A stretch of DNA of 64,000 bases from Chrysemys picta bellii (GCF_011386835.1 NC_088800.1:18128572-18192571); one strand, 5' to 3'; counted from the stretch's first letter, positions 50,107 through 63,033 are shown. Made by a program: numbers and translations. Notes: generated by a model not told the origin, from the sequence alone.

Positions 50107-50338
50107 GGTGTAATGTTGATACATGTGGGGTTGCTGCAGTTTGATAGTCTTTAAATATTTTAATTGCAAAAAAAAAAAAAAATCTTGGATGTAGTTTAGA
50201 TAAAGAAAAACAGCAGTACAATGATACTGCTAGCCAGGGAAAGCACAGCCATTGTCCCGCTGCAACTGTTAATTGCTACTGTTACACTGGGGGTTGGGCA
50301 AAACCTCCTTGAAGCTGGTGGGTGTCACCAGGGCCGGC

Positions 50339-50407
50339 TCTAGGATTTTTGCCGCCCCAAGCAAAATCAATTTTGGCCGTTCCCCCACTCCCCCCCCCCC
50401 CCCCGAA
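50339..50407 (+). mobile_element. truncated MITE, CAGGGCCGGCTCTA end
   Basis: Begins cagggccggctctaggattt and ttgccgccccaagca, the terminus of the element at 37033, then runs into a C run. The other end is not found, so it is a fragment. Confidence 0.65.
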
Positions 50408-51586
50408 TGGTTGCAGCTGTGTAGGAGAGAGAGCGCGAGAGAGAGAGAAACACCACAGATAGACACAGAGAAGGCAGCAAACAACCAAGGACAGCCTGGG
50501 AAGAATTTGTAGTTATAGCTGGTCAGAAATTTTTGGACAAAAAAATAAGGTTTTCTGGTCAGAAAATGGTGATTCATTGAACCTGAAATGTTTTATGAAA
50601 ACAATTCGGGTCCAATGAATGTCAAATTGCTGGCCGGAAACTGCCCTGAAGCTGGGACCCCAGGCTTCTAGAGTTACTTATTATGGAGCTGGAAGCCCTG
50701 GCTTTAGTTGGGTCTTTCTGGGTTTTTCCATGGTCCCTTTTAGGGAGCTGGGGCCTGGAGACTGGGAGCACTGGAGCCCAGGTTCTTGGCTCAGCCCTGA
50801 AAGCTGTGCAGCAGGGAACCTGGCAGCCCTGAAAGCTGAGAGCCTTAACTCGACCCAAGGATCTCAGGGTTTCCAGGTTCCCTGCAGCTGGACCACCTGG
50901 CTCCTTGGGCTACCTGACTCTCAGGGCAGCTGGTTCCCCATACTGTGGGAGTCATCATGTAAAAAATTTATTAAGATGATGTTAAGAAAAAAAAGTGAAC
51001 AGAGTTTGAGCATAGAAGTTTCTGGTTATCAGGGAATAACGTACAAATTATCAAGGGTGCAAAATTTGGTTTAAGATCAGGTAGCATAAGGAATACATAA
51101 TCTGCAATATCTCCGATTGGGGGTAAAAGGTTGATGGGTCAAAGTACAGGCATTGAGATATGAGGGTATGAAGTTCATAGAGTGGCTATGTTCGGGTGTG
51201 GAGTATAATGAGTGGATATGATGATGAGGATGGATTGACCCTCATTTGGTGAGATTTAATGTTCAGGGAGTTTATGGTCCCCGTTCATCTGATCCAATGG
51301 AGAAGGTCACTTCCACACCAGACTGCAGCCTAGCGTACTTAGCCAGCAAAGGGTTTGGCACTGAGAGAATAAATCTTTTTCCTTGTGTGAGGGGAAAGGA
51401 CCCCGCCCCACCCCACCGATGTTATCTGAGCCTTCAGTGACAAAGGCAAGAACCTCCATTTCAAAGTTATTAAGGTTTCTCAGCAGATCAGGATGAAGCA
51501 AGGAACAATCAGTGATCAGACAGAGAGGAGGAACTGTGTAATAATCTGTGTTTTCAGAGTCCCTCCCAATCGCTCTGTGAAGTAGA
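50408..51586. other. no gene recognised
   Basis: Contains gaaattttt/ggtcagaaa words near 50516-50600 like the AT-rich dispersed repeats, then a GC-richer stretch with a 151-residue open frame (50619-51074) that lacks any recognisable domain and is probably noncoding. Confidence 0.4.
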
Positions 51587-51690
51587 GTAGTAAGTAGAAT
51601 TTTATAGGTGGGTAAACTGAGGCACAAATCAAATCATTTGCTCATCGCCAGACAACAAGCCAGGATTAGAACTAAGGAGTTCACCCTCCC
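51587..51690 (+). repeat. MIR-like SINE remnant
   Basis: Contains gtgggtaaactgaggcacaa and agccaggattagaactaagg, a diverged CORE-SINE pattern. Confidence 0.5.
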
Positions 51691-53307
51691 ACCTCGCAAG
51701 GTCCCAGAGCCCAGGATCCAGACCCAGCCCGGAAGTCAACACAGCAATGAAACAGCCCAAGCCCCGCAAGCCCAAATCGTCTGGCACAGGCCAGCTGCAG
51801 GTGTCTCGTTGCTGTGTAGATATACCTTCATGTCACTGTTTCTCAGCAGCTGCCTCCAATCCCAGTTGTGGGGTTTTGCTTCTTCTCTGAGAAGGAGGGA
51901 ATCGTTTCTTTTCCTTTGAAGAAAAGAACCTGTTCGTTTGACACCCAGGAGGAGTGTGATCTTTACAATTTAACCCTTTCTTTGTGAACCTAAAAAGAGC
52001 TGCCACAAGAGCACTTTTAAACCCCAGCCTGCTTGTTGTGTATTGTTTTCTGCAGATGCAATAACACATGTGCCCTATCACCCTGCCCAAACCTAGACAC
52101 ACAGTCATTCTGAAATGCGTCCATCCCGAATGAGGGATGTCACAGTAGATGTGACATGTAACTGTTAATTGTTATCTTCTGGCTTTAAACTACAGGCATC
52201 TACAGTCATGGAATTGTGTTTTTACTTCTCCCAGTAAATTATATTCAACTCACAGAAGCTGCTTAACCTGGTCAGAGGCATTAAGCATGATTTAACAGGA
52301 TTTTTGCCGGTCTTGTGTGTCCTGCTTCCAACTAGCCTTTAATTCTTAGTAGGCAGAGACCTCTGCTGGAAACAGTCAGGTACTACAAGAAATTTGAGAT
52401 ACCTGTTAACAATTACAGTGGAGCTGTAAGGGCTTGGAACCCCACCTGGGGAGCAAGGCACAAGCCTAGGGAGGATTACATTAAAAGCAATAGAGACAGT
52501 CTTCATGTGGCCTTTCTCTGTCTCTCTGCTGTCAGAGTTCAAACTGCTCTTTTCAGAGAGTAAATGCTCCAGCTTGGACTGGATTGACTTTCCTTTATCT
52601 TTTCCATTTCACTGTAACCCTACACTTGAATCAGCCAATGGCAATAGAACCCACACACCTGCCTCTGGGCAAAAACTCACACATCCAAGCCAGTGGTGTG
52701 CTAGTGAGCCACCCTGTGTGTGTGGCATACATTCCTCCCCCCCCCTCCCCTCCCCTCCCCATGGCACATAACAGTACAGGGGAAGTAAACCTGGCCACTG
52801 CTCTACGGGACAAACCATGGCCCCAAGGAGGCGTGGGTAACTAGAGCTAGCCAGTCTGTCCCCTAGAAGAAGGGTGAGTCCAGCCCTCCAGCTGGTAGTA
52901 CATTACGTTGCTATCAGCAGAGTGTGCTAGGTGGCTTCAGAACTATAAACTGCAGCAACTAGTGATTAATATGCTGCAATCACCCTCCCTGAGCCTTTGT
53001 GCCCTGCAAAGCAGGATGCCTCCTTATTCATATTTCTGATTCTGTTTGTTAGTTCATTCAGTGCCTTTTGTTTCAGATGCATGGCTGGCAATGCGTCACC
53101 AGCCTCTCCTCTCAGCGCAGGCTGTGTCAGGTGAGAGCAGGATTTGGCCCGTTGGGTTTTCCCATTGGGTTACAAAACAGGGGAACTACTGCATTGTCTT
53201 AAAACCTCTTTCTGAAGCAGTCCTTGCTCATAAGAGAGAAGCAAGTTCTGCTCCTGGGCAGGAGCACCAGGAGTTCCTAGGGTTTATTTAATGTTCAGTA
53301 GGTATAG
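51691..53307. other. no gene recognised
   Basis: Intergenic sequence with a C/T-rich tract at about 52735-52760. Overlapping short frames at 52505-52844 are not convincing. Confidence 0.4.
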
Positions 53308-53315
53308 TCTTAAAG

Positions 53316-53648
53316 CAGTGGTTCTCAAACTGGGGCTGCCACTTGTGTAGGGAAAGCCCCTGGCGGGCCGGGCCAGTTTATTTACCTGCCCCGTCTGCAG
53401 GTCCGGCCGATCGCGGCTCCCACTGGCCGCGGTTTGCCACTGCAGGCCAATGGGAGCTCCTGGAAGCGGCGGCCAGTACGCCCCTTGGCCCGTGCTGCTT
53501 CCAGCAGCTCCCATTGGCCTGGAGCAGTGAACCGCGGCCAGTGGGAGCCGCAATCAGCCGGACCTGCGGATGGGGCAGGTAAACAAACCAGCCCAGCCCG
53601 CCAGGGGCTTTCCCTACACAAACGGCGACCCCAGTTTGAGAACCACTG
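53316..53648. mobile_element. hAT MITE, CAGTGGTTCTCAAACT family
   Basis: A 333-bp CpG-rich element, practically one long inverted repeat, with ends cagtggttctcaaactgg and ccagtttgagaaccactg. Perfect 8-bp duplication tcttaaag (53308-53315 and 53649-53656) with TA at positions 4-5. The best preserved member of the family in this window. Confidence 0.95.
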
Positions 53649-53656
53649 TCTTAAAG

Positions 53657-54519
53657 AGTCTTATATTTGTCTCGTGACAATAGGATTCAGGTGGCTCCAC
53701 TTCGACACACCTGCTGATGGGATTTCATTATTTTCCCCAAATGTTCATGATAATGGAGGTGTCTGGATCAGGCCCAAACAGCATCACCAGTGGCTTTAGT
53801 AAAGTAAGACTTCCCAAATAATTTGCAGCCCATATAGTAAATGACATCTTAACACATTCTCCCAATCTGGCATCACATCCACTCATTACCCCAGAGCAGC
53901 TCTCCACAGTGTTAAATGAACCGTAAGCAGAACATGCTGGTGGCTACATGTATAAAGAATAATCATTAGAGTTTCAATGAGATTGATAGAGTGGGACAGA
54001 CTTCTTGGGAAGTGGGGACGTTAGCCTTAAAGCAAAGTTTGTTTGGTTGGTTAATCTGTCTATGATAGTTTGAAATGTGTGCATAACGAAAGAGGCGGAA
54101 AGCAGTACACTGATGGACAGTGAAGATCCAGTATCACAGCAGTGGTTAGAAACATGTTCATGTTATTTATATGCAACAGGAAATAACATCTGTGGGATGC
54201 TAAATGTATTGGACTGATCAGTTTTGGCACATGAGGGAAACTGATCTCCATGAGTGGTATTGTACTTTTAAAATAGTCCCGTTTTATGGCCAGAATAATC
54301 ATGATCTTAGTCTTCGCCCAGAAAATCAGAGTCAGGACATTTTGCTGGGAAGGAGGATTCTATGCAGGATAGGAATTTTTCCACTCGCATGTGTGTTTAT
54401 ATGAGCATTAACTGAAAAGAGAACTAGTATAGCCACAGACTATAAAATACTACTGAACAAGGACTTAAAAATAAGGCTTCTAGTTTGGGGATTAACCAGA
54501 ACTTTTTGGTAAATGCTTC
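53657..54519. other. no recognisable feature
   Basis: AT-rich intergenic sequence. Confidence 0.45.
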
Positions 54520-54598
54520 AAGAATCATAGAAATATAGAGTTGGAAGGGACCTCAAGAGGTCATCTAGCCCAGCCCCCTGTGCTTGGACTCACTGCCA
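54520..54598 (-). mobile_element. CR1 3' tail fragment
   Basis: The minus strand reads gggctgggctagatgacctc, ttgaggtcccttccaactc and ends tttctatgattctt, the CR1 3' terminus. This tail is nearly the same as the 3' end of the SINE at 56971. Confidence 0.85.
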
Positions 54599-54649
54599 CT
54601 TTATTACTCTTGGAAATGAAAATTAAATGAAATTGTCTGTGATTTGCAC

Positions 54650-55050
54650 AGTTAGGAGCCATCCTCTAAACAAGAAACAGAGGAACTGCCAGTATGGATT
54701 GGGCCAGTGGTTCATCAAATCTAGTATTCTGGCTCTAACAATGGCCAGTACCACATGCTAGTCAAGGGAAGGTGCAAGAAACACCATAGTTTTCAATTAT
54801 GGAATAATCTGCCTTCTGGGGAAGTTTGTTCCTCACCCCTATCAGTTAGTGGCTGGCTTGTGCCCTGAAGCATGAGGGTTTATATTCCTTTTTTAAAATG
54901 TGACTGCTCTTTGCTGAAGCTGTGGATATTCCTATTATCCAGATCAATGGCTAATCCCTTTTTGCATCCTTCTAAATTCTTGTTTTCAGTGATATATTGG
55001 GACAGTGAGTTCCATGGGCTAATTGTGCATTGTGTAAAAGTACCCCGGGA
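54650..55050 (-). mobile_element. old CR1-like LINE fragment
   Basis: The segment gggacagtgagttccatggg, ctaattgtgcattgtgtaaa and cttctaaattcttg corresponds to the minus-strand C-terminal coding end of old CR1 copies, where the [10 protein letters not shown] region normally lies. No frame is intact. Confidence 0.5.
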
Positions 55051-55642
55051 GGAATTGCTAATGTGGCGAGAGGCCACATGTATGCAAGCAATATAAACCA
55101 ACTCAACTGCCTGCACATACACAACTTACAAGACCTGTGAGACTTGTCTTTCATAAGGATGTAAAGTGAGCATATTTTCTGCTGCTGACAGGTGCATAGA
55201 GCAGTTTTTGCTCCAAGATGCCAGAGAAGTCCTAGGCTGTACTAAGCTCACTCCTCTACTTAAACTGGAAGCATATGAGGTGGGATAGTTCATTTATAAG
55301 GGTGACACATTAATAGGTGCAGCATTTGTTACCTCCATGCTACACCTCCAGTTCCTGTTACTCACCCGAGTAGAAATTTTCAGTGGACCCTTTTGCACTG
55401 TGCATAACCAAATGCATAACCTAGACCTCTATTCTCTTCTGTATGGGCAGCATGTGGCACATGTCAATAGGAGTTGCATTCCTGTGGAAGAGAGACCATC
55501 AGCTTCTATTTTAGCCTGCATAGGATCAGATTCTGCAAGGTGCTTCAACTCCCCTGGACTTGCAGATGCAGGACAGTAAATAACAAACTAAGATGTGTAC
55601 TGGAATAGCATGCAGTAGGCTTAAGATATGTACAACTATTGA
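55051..55642. other. no recognisable feature
   Basis: Intergenic sequence. Confidence 0.45.
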
Positions 55643-55742
55643 ACCCAATCCTGAAGTCTTTACTCAGTGTCTAGCCAGGCAAAATTCTCACTGAAGACTT
55701 CAATGGGAGTTTTGCCTAAGGAAGGCCTGCAGAATTGGGCCC
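55643..55742. repeat. fold-back repeat, 'cctgcagtccttactcaggc' family
   Basis: Arms cccaatcctgaagtctttac and aaggcctgcagaattgggcc are inverted, with the inner pair aggcaaaattctcactgaag and cttcaatgggagttttgcct. The clearest hairpin of its family here. Confidence 0.75.
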
Positions 55743-56399
55743 AATGGGAGGGCGCAGTTTATAAATGCCAGCCTATTACAAGGCCTGTCATTGCCAATTC
55801 TATCTGACATTTCATCTCATAATATTCTCTTTGACTTCCTTAATACTAACCAGACTAAATATTTTATATACGTGCCTTGCAGCCTCTTGCTAAGCCCTTT
55901 GCTCCCACTCACTGTGAAGATGGGTATTGCATTGCTGCTTATTCTGAAACATTACAGCCCTGTGAACTTTTCTGTAAAGGTTTGAGCTGATGTTTGTTTT
56001 TGATAAGCAAGGATCCACTTAATCATAAACAAATCCACCACCACCAAGGAAGAAAAAAGCTAAACAAATGACCCACAGCTAACAGCAAGCTATGTCCTCA
56101 CCAACTCATTATAGTCTAATTAAAAAGTAATGCCACCGCTTCTCTGGTAACAGCTACAATTCCTGCTTGTAATAGTGTGTCTGAAAAATCTATTCAAATT
56201 TGTATGTATTATTTAGTAACATTTCTATTCTAACAGCTCAATACGTTACGAAAGTGGTTTGGGGGTTTGTCTGACTTCGCATTGATGTAAATCAGGAGTA
56301 ACTTCATTGTATCCAAAGGAGTTAAACTGATGTAACCAAGAAGAGCATTGGGCTCATTAACCTCCAAGGGCTTGGTGATTATTGGCCCTTTGTTCATAA
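55743..56399. other. intergenic stretch with one fold-back fragment
   Basis: A ttacaccagtgtaaat-type fold-back remnant lies at about 56283-56336 (tgatgtaaatcaggagtaac, ggagttaaactgatgtaac). Otherwise featureless. Confidence 0.45.
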
Positions 56400-57670
56400 G
56401 TGCAGTGGCCCTGATTTATTATTATTACTCTTATTTATTATTTATAATTGTGTAACTTTCCAAACATCAACAAAAAAACAATCCCTGCTCTGAAGAGTGT
56501 ATAAAGGGTAGAAAGACAACATCAGCTTCTGGGCGAGGGAAAGGGATATAGCATATAGAAAAGTGATCAGGGAGCTGATAGATACATATCATATTAGTTA
56601 CATGGTTTGTAGTAATTGTTATTAGCAATACGCGCTAATTTCCTCTCCTTCCATCCACCATTGCCCATTCATCCTCCTTGTCTTCCTGCCCCATTAACCT
56701 CCAGCTCTCATTCCAGCGTCCTTACGCCCCTTACCTACCAACACTTAAACCCTGGATAAGTAGACAACTTAGCCATCTCTTATGGGTGTCATGAAAGAAC
56801 CATGTCTTTGAGAGGGATTTAAGAGAGGGTAAGGTGATGATTTTGAGGAGCCGCTCAAAAAGGACATTCCCTGAGTAGCAGGGTGGTGTGGAAGAAAATA
56901 CTGAGATGGTTCTGGGAGAAGTGGACAAATAGGATGTTGAGTCTGGCATTGCTGGTGATGAGGAAAACATGGGATAGCTCAGTGGTTTGAGCATTGGCCT
57001 GTTAAACCCAGGGTTATGAGTTCAATCCTTGAGGGGGCCATTTGGGGATTTAGTTGGGGATTGGTCCTGCTTTGAGCAGGGGGTTAGACTAGATGACCTC
57101 CTGAGGTCCCTTTCAACCCTAATATTCTATGATTACCATGTGGCTGCAACATGATAAGAGACAAGGTTAGATAAGTAGGAAGTGGTGGAGATATGTAGGG
57201 CCTTGCAAAGCATCGCAAGAAGCTTGATCTTGATGTAGTGGTTATGGGGGAACTAGGGGAGGGATTCCAAGAAGACTGTCATGGTCAGAACAATGGGCAA
57301 TGATCTGAGCAACTGTGGTTTGTGTGAATTACAGAGAGGCCATGTGAGTATCAGAGGAGGAGGTTATAGTACTCATAATGGGGAATAAGGGTCCCAATGG
57401 AGAAAAAGATTGGATCTTTAAAATGTTTTGAGAGAAAGAGCAGCAAGATTTGGGCAAGGCCTGGATGTGTGAGGCCAGGGGTGGAAGAAGTTGAAGATGA
57501 CACCCTTGTGACAAGCTTGAGTTACTGGAGGGAGGGATGGTGGTGGTGTCTGCAACAACAGAGAATGTGGGCTTGGAGAAGATTTGAAAGGAAAGATTGG
57601 GATAAAGTCAATGGGGCCAGGATTTCACTCCAGCAGTTCAGTTTTGGCCATGTTAAATTTTTGCTGATGA
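56400..57670 (+). repeat. old dispersed repeat, split by a SINE
   Basis: Starts with a TTA-rich run, then aatccctgctctgaagagtg; later has gtggtgtggaagaaaatact and gtagggccttgcaaagcatc. The order parallels the element at 3967-4750. The Cry I SINE at 56971-57135 is inserted in it. Open frames here do not resemble known proteins. Confidence 0.5.
56971..57135 (+). mobile_element. Cry I-type tRNA-derived SINE
   Basis: About 165 bp. The head has polIII box A (tagctcagtgg) and box B (gagttcaatcc) in tRNA-like spacing. The body includes gggattggtcctgctttgag and the tail agatgacctcctgaggtccc and attctatgatt. This is the tortoise polIII/SINE family, described from cryptodiran turtles. Box B deviates from the consensus, so activity is uncertain. 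It is not a functional tRNA. Confidence 0.93.
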
Positions 57671-58666
57671 CAAGAGATTAAGGAGCAGATAGCAGATGGG
57701 ATTATTATTAATAATAATAATAATATAATGTAATGTTTATATTGTGGCAGTTCCTGAAGTCCATAACTAGCTTGGACTAGGAGCTGTACAAATGATGAGA
57801 TGCAGAACTGGATGAAGGATGCTGCAGGCCTAGGAATGGATGTAGGTGAGCTAGATTCATATCCCAGACCATTATTTCTGAATATGGTATTATGATCTAA
57901 GTGAGACAAAGACAATCCAAGGGGTTACCTGCAAATCACACAATTTCTTCCTATTCCCCATCTTCTGATATGGTCATTCAGGTGACATAAAAGTGAAGTT
58001 ACAGCACTTCTTCATATATGTACTGCTGTCCACTTCAGGACATAATTACTGTACTCATTAAGTCACATTTAGAAAGGCACTTTGATGAATTTACCATAGG
58101 GTGTGTAGAGAAATGCTTTCCTCCAGCATTTATGAGAGGAACATATGATGGGGCAAGCGTCATGCATCTGGCACTAAATGACCATTCCTGTCAGCTCTCA
58201 ACATATTTCTCACCCAGTAAATTTCCATAGCTTTAGATTACACATTTTAAAAATTCTTCTTCTGAGGAGAAACATCTATTGCAGTTTTTCTTTTGTAGGC
58301 ACTATGGCTTTGTAACTTTAGGGGTGGAGTGTCACGTGGCTGTAAGTGGGAATGCTTTAAGAGGCGTATAACCGTGCCTCCGTGGGTCACAACTGAGAAG
58401 ACCAAATTCAGGACAAACTGCTGATAAACAGTGTGGTTATTCTCCCAGGAGATATACCAAAACAGCAACAAAGGTAAACTTCTGTTTCACCCCACTGGCT
58501 AACAAGAAGTCAGAAAAGCAGCTTCCTTAGGCATCCCCGTCCTGGATTCAACACCCAGACACTAGACGTAATGATGAGTGGTTATTTAAAACCAGTTTCT
58601 TCAAACAAAAGGTTCTTCTGATTCCAAAGGACCAGCCACACACCCAGGTCAATATATAACTTAGAT
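57671..58666. other. no gene recognised
   Basis: Contains a short (ATT/ATA)n run at about 57700-57727. The open frame 58018-58230 has no motif. Confidence 0.45.
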
Positions 58667-59100
58667 CAGGGGTGGCCAACCTGTGGCTCCGGAGCCACAT
58701 GCGGTTCTTCAGAAGTTAATATGCGGCTCCTTGTATAGGCACCGACTCCGGGGCTGGAGCTACAGGCGCCAACTTTCCAATGTGCTGGGGGGTGATCACT
58801 GTTCAACCCCTGGCTCTGCCACAGGCCCTGCCCCCAATCTCCCCACTTCCCGTCCCCTCCCCTGAGCGTGCCATGCCCTCGATCCCCCCCCCCCCCAAAA
58901 AAACCAGCTGATCGGGAGGTGGGGAAGGGGGAGAGGGAGGGAGAGGAAGGCGCTGATCGGCAGGGCTGCTGGTGGGTGGGAAGCGCTGGGAGTGGGGTGG
59001 GGGGGGAACTGATGGGGGTCTGATGATGTATTACTGTGGCTCTTTGGCAATGTACATTGTTAAATTCTGGCTCCTTCTCAGGCTCAGTTGGCCACCCCTG
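58667..59100. mobile_element. hAT MITE, CAGGGGTGGCCAACCTG ends
   Basis: A 434-bp element with ends caggggtggccaacctg and agttggccacccctg, flanked by acttagat (58659-58666) and acttagaa (59101-59108), an 8-bp duplication with one mismatch and TA at positions 4-5. The interior has further repeat-like GC-rich sequence, possibly a second insertion around 58735-58990. Confidence 0.88.
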
Positions 59101-59108
59101 ACTTAGAA

Positions 59109-60447
59109 CTTACCCAATAATCATGTTGTTGCCAAATACTTTAGTATCTAAAATCTAAAGGTTTATTTATAAAAAGAAAGGTGAGAGTTAAAATTGATTA
59201 AAGGAATTAAATACATACAATAATGGCAAAGTTCTTGGATCAGGCTTGTAGCAGTGAGGGAATAAACTGCTGGCTTGTTACGTCTCTGGTTGCTTCCAAA
59301 TCATTGGATGGTCCTCAGTCCCTTGGTTAGAATGCTCCCATTAGTGTAAGTTCATAGTCCAGAGGTTTGAGCAGGAAAGAGGTGTTTCCAGGGCCTTTTA
59401 TAGCTTCCGCCATGTGGAGGGGAATCCATTGTTTCAAACAAAGCCCTCAGCACAGCTAGTGGAAAATTACAGGTAGCAAGAGAGTGTTTGGAGTCACATG
59501 TGCAAGTCATGTGTCCATGCATGATTTAGCTTAGTCACAACAGAGGCCATTACCTATACTTCAGAAGGAACGTTCACAGAAAAGTCCGTCAGTGTAGATG
59601 GGTGTCTTCCATTGTGAGTTAAGTGTTCTTTTGATGGGCCACTTAACTTGAATAGTCCCTTCAAGATGTGCAGGCTAAATACCTTGTGGGTGTTACCACA
59701 GGAGCAAACATTTGAAATCCAGGTATAGAGCCAATGTTCATAACGTCAAATACAAAAATGATACATGCATACAGATAGCATAATTATATTCCGCAAATCA
59801 TAATCTTTCCATAGACACCTTACGTGACATAATTTGTACAAGATTTGTTGCAATTATATAACCGTGATAGCAACAATGATCTACATGATTATATTTTCTC
59901 AGATAAAGTCACATGGCATTTTATAGATCGGCATAGCAAATACAGATGAGAATACTTAATTTAATGAATGATGCTTCTACCAAACAGAAAGTTAAAAGGA
60001 AGGGAGCAGGGATGCTAAAGGAAATGGCTGCACAAAATCTATCCTACAAGATAATCCTAGTAGCACAGGTGACTACATTTAGGTTATGTTAGCGGAAGCT
60101 ACCAGTTTGTGATATGTGCTTAACAGCATATTTGCAATGATAATGACAAACTGAAATCTATTGCATTCAGAAAAAATTACATTAAAAGAACATTAACTTC
60201 ACAAAGTCAAGTACTCAGAAGTTATGAAATGCTGGAATTAATATTGGCTCTGCAACTTTGTCCCTTTGTGCATATTAATTATGATGCAGTATTTAATTAC
60301 ATGATCACATACTGCTTTTTCCACAGAACCCTTGTGTCAGTCAGTACAGAGACTGTCGTTTGGGACCCTTGCTTCATTTGTTGCAGATATTGGAATGTGT
60401 GTAATGAATAAGGCATGGGACTGCAGGAAGAGAAAGGGACATGGTCT
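59109..60447. other. no recognisable feature
   Basis: AT-rich intergenic sequence with no gene recognised. Confidence 0.45.
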
Positions 60448-60850
60448 CATGGTTAAGGTAGTGGAATGCTGCCCTGGAGAACTGGATTCTATCCCTGCCA
60501 CAGAGTTCTTATGTGGTGCTGGCCAAGTCACTTAAACCAAACTTTTCACAGTGTCACTAATTGTGTGTTCCTCATGTTTTGAGTGCCCTAACTTGAGACT
60601 CTGGGATCTGATTTGCAGACATGCTGCGTGGTCACAGCTGCAGATGAATTCAATGGGAGCTGTGCTTTGAACATAATGCTAAATACTCCGAAAAATCAAG
60701 CCATAGGCACTGCAAACTGAGCACCCAAAATTAGTGGACAATCTCTGTGTGCCTCAGTTTGCCATCTGTAAAATGGGGATAATACCCCCTCACTTCACAG
60801 AAGTATTGTGAAGATACATTTGTGAAGGGTAAGAAGCACTCGGGTACGAT
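60448..60850 (+). repeat. MIR-like SINE, interrupted
   Basis: The left part has catggttaaggtagtggaat, tggattctatccctgccaca and ctggccaagtcacttaaa. The right part has gtgcctcagtttgccatctg then taaaatggggataatacc. Between them (about 60573-60725) lies a fold-back-like insert with a gaattcaatgggagct centre. Typical of ancient MIR-like elements. Confidence 0.7.
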
Positions 60851-61703
60851 AATGATAAGCATAATAGAAAAGCCCATGAGGAAATGAATAATTCTGAATT
60901 CAGTGCATGGTTTGGAGGGTGTGCAGTGAATGATGCATGGGGGCCACATGCTGACTGATGAGGATAAAAAGAGCTATGGAATACTTGCTCATTCAGTGAA
61001 CACCCATCCATCTTGCGCACGGAATGAGGAAGGAGTGTGTGTGGACCAAATCATGCATAATCATGTAATTAAAGTCTGCACAATATGCATGCTCACAAAG
61101 GGGATGAAGTAATGTTGCGCAGACAACCTTCGTCCAGGCATTTCCTAACTTCTGAGTGCTTGACTTTGCTATCTTAACATTCTCTGCACATAGTTTTTTT
61201 TCCATGTATTTTCCTAGGTTGTAAAAAAAACCAAATTGGGAAACCCAGAAATTCCCTTGTGTGTAGCCATACTGATTCCCACATGAGTCATAGGCGGGAC
61301 TGGAACCTTTAGAGCCACTGCCACTTGAGCTAATGGATAAGTGTAAGCAGAATAGTAGGCTGCTATCCTCTGTGTGAAGCAGCCACTAAACAAGAATGAG
61401 ATGTGCACTTTGCCATTGGGCTTCACAGATATTTGCTAGACAGCAAAGAAATGTTTGGACACAGGAATCCTGGATTGTATTCTAGGTTCTGAAAGACAGT
61501 GTGTTGTAGTAGTTATAACCCCTTCTGCTTCTGTCTACCCTTTTCTGTCCCGTCCCTTAGCCTGATCCTCTCTGCCTGTCCTCTTCTGTTCCGATTCCCG
61601 CTGTTCCTATCCCGCTCTGCTCTTGTCCCCTCCATGGTACCACAGGCAGTGGAGAGAAGTGGCATGTGCTAGCCAAGCTGAGTATAACCTTCCAGAACCC
61701 CCT
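60851..61703. other. no recognisable feature
   Basis: Intergenic sequence; short motifless frames only. Confidence 0.45.
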
Positions 61704-61841
61704 GGGTATAGACATGGCATGGATAGCTCATGCCACCACTGCAATGTTACCGTGGCTACACTGCTATTTTTAGTACACTAGCCCTCATTGAATAGCATGA
61801 GTATGGGAATCATGTCCCTAGCTCCTAGTGCAGACATACCC
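61704..61841. mobile_element. MITE-like element, GGGTATAGACATG ends
   Basis: About 138 bp with inverted ends gggtatagacatggcat and gtgcagacataccc. Resembles the TATGTCTACACT class at 4138. The target duplication is not clear. Confidence 0.5.
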
Positions 61842-62572
61842 ACACACACAAAATCTATAACATGCAAAGTAACCACTATCATCAACCTCTAGGGTACCTA
61901 GTAGATTGCACTAGTAACATGAAAAGGTGCCTGAATCTGTGTAGTTTGCACCTGCTGTGATATGCACCCTCCTCTCTCCCAAGCTTATGAAAGAGAATAT
62001 TTGAAATCCCCTGGTGAACTTCCTCTTCCCAGTAATTAAGGGTATCCTAATGGGCACTGTAAGTGCCTTTCTGTGCATGTTGGGATGGACATATAACATC
62101 ATGAACTCTTTTTGCCTGACATGAAGTAGTTCTGTAATTGCAAATAGTGGTTTCAGACTTGCCCTGCAGAAGGCAATGGTACAATTGTGGTCCAGAACAA
62201 TTTCCTATTAAAATATTTATCAGACAATCAATAACTTATTGTGGACATAAGCAAAATACTAACCATTGCAATCTATGTCATTACAGACATATTTTTCCCT
62301 GCAGGAAAAGGAGGGGCAGAGGGAAAGACAATAAAATCAGAGTTAGACAGTTCTGGCAGAGGTGCTCATCAATTATTTTAAAATAAAAGTATCAATATGT
62401 GTTGTTTTTCAGCACCTTACAGAAAGGTTCATTAAACCTGGTCCCTGCCCTAGAGTTTTACAGCATAATTTCAGAGAGGATTCAAGGGGGAAATAGAAAA
62501 GTGGTAGCAAACCACTAGAGATGGCTAAGGACAGAATTTCAGGGAGGAATATAACAATAATTTGTATAATTT
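61842..62572. other. no recognisable feature
   Basis: Intergenic sequence. Confidence 0.45.
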
Positions 62573-62790
62573 TACTCCTGGGGGAATTCTGCGTCACTGC
62601 ACATGTGCATAATTCATGTCCCGCACAGATTTCTTTGCTTCCCTGCAGAAAAATTACTTCTGATGGGAAAGCAAAGGGAAGCCACAAGAGCAGTCATGCG
62701 CCCCTCCCCGGCAGTGCAAGCAGGTCAGTTCTGGTGCCTAAAGCAGCCAGTAGAGACATAAATCACCACTGGGAGGAGGGGACTGGGCAG

Positions 62791-62859
<69 letters not shown>

Positions 62860-63033
62860 TCTGTCCCTCTTGCTCACTATTGTGGCACGTTCGGCATGGA
62901 AGGGCCGGGCTTTGGGGTGTTTCTGAAGAGGTGGATGTGGGGCAGGCTCTGTCCCCTCAGGCTGAGCAGAATGTAGCAGCCCTGCCTGCATAGTGAATTG
63001 GCCCTATTGTCTTTGTGAATTCCCCCAGGAGTA
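62573..63033. mobile_element. inverted-repeat element, TACTCCTGGGGGAATTC
   Basis: Perfect 17-bp inverted ends at 62573-62589 and 63017-63033. The interior is GC-richer and holds the microsatellite at 62793-62857. No clear target duplication. A third copy of the terminus occurs near 63541-63562, so the true extent could be larger. No protein is encoded. Confidence 0.6.
62793..62857 (+). repeat. compound (GT)n(GA)n microsatellite
   Basis: About 15 GT units followed by about 18 GA units. It creates the long Cys-Val and Arg-Glu runs in open frames here, which are not proteins. Confidence 0.97.

Noticed and set aside
56971..57044. tRNA gene
   Set aside because: tRNA-like promoter boxes belong to a SINE; no intact cloverleaf and the SINE body and tail follow directly.
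62521..62993. Open frames with Cys-Val and Arg-Glu repeats
   Set aside because: Translation of a (GT)n(GA)n microsatellite.
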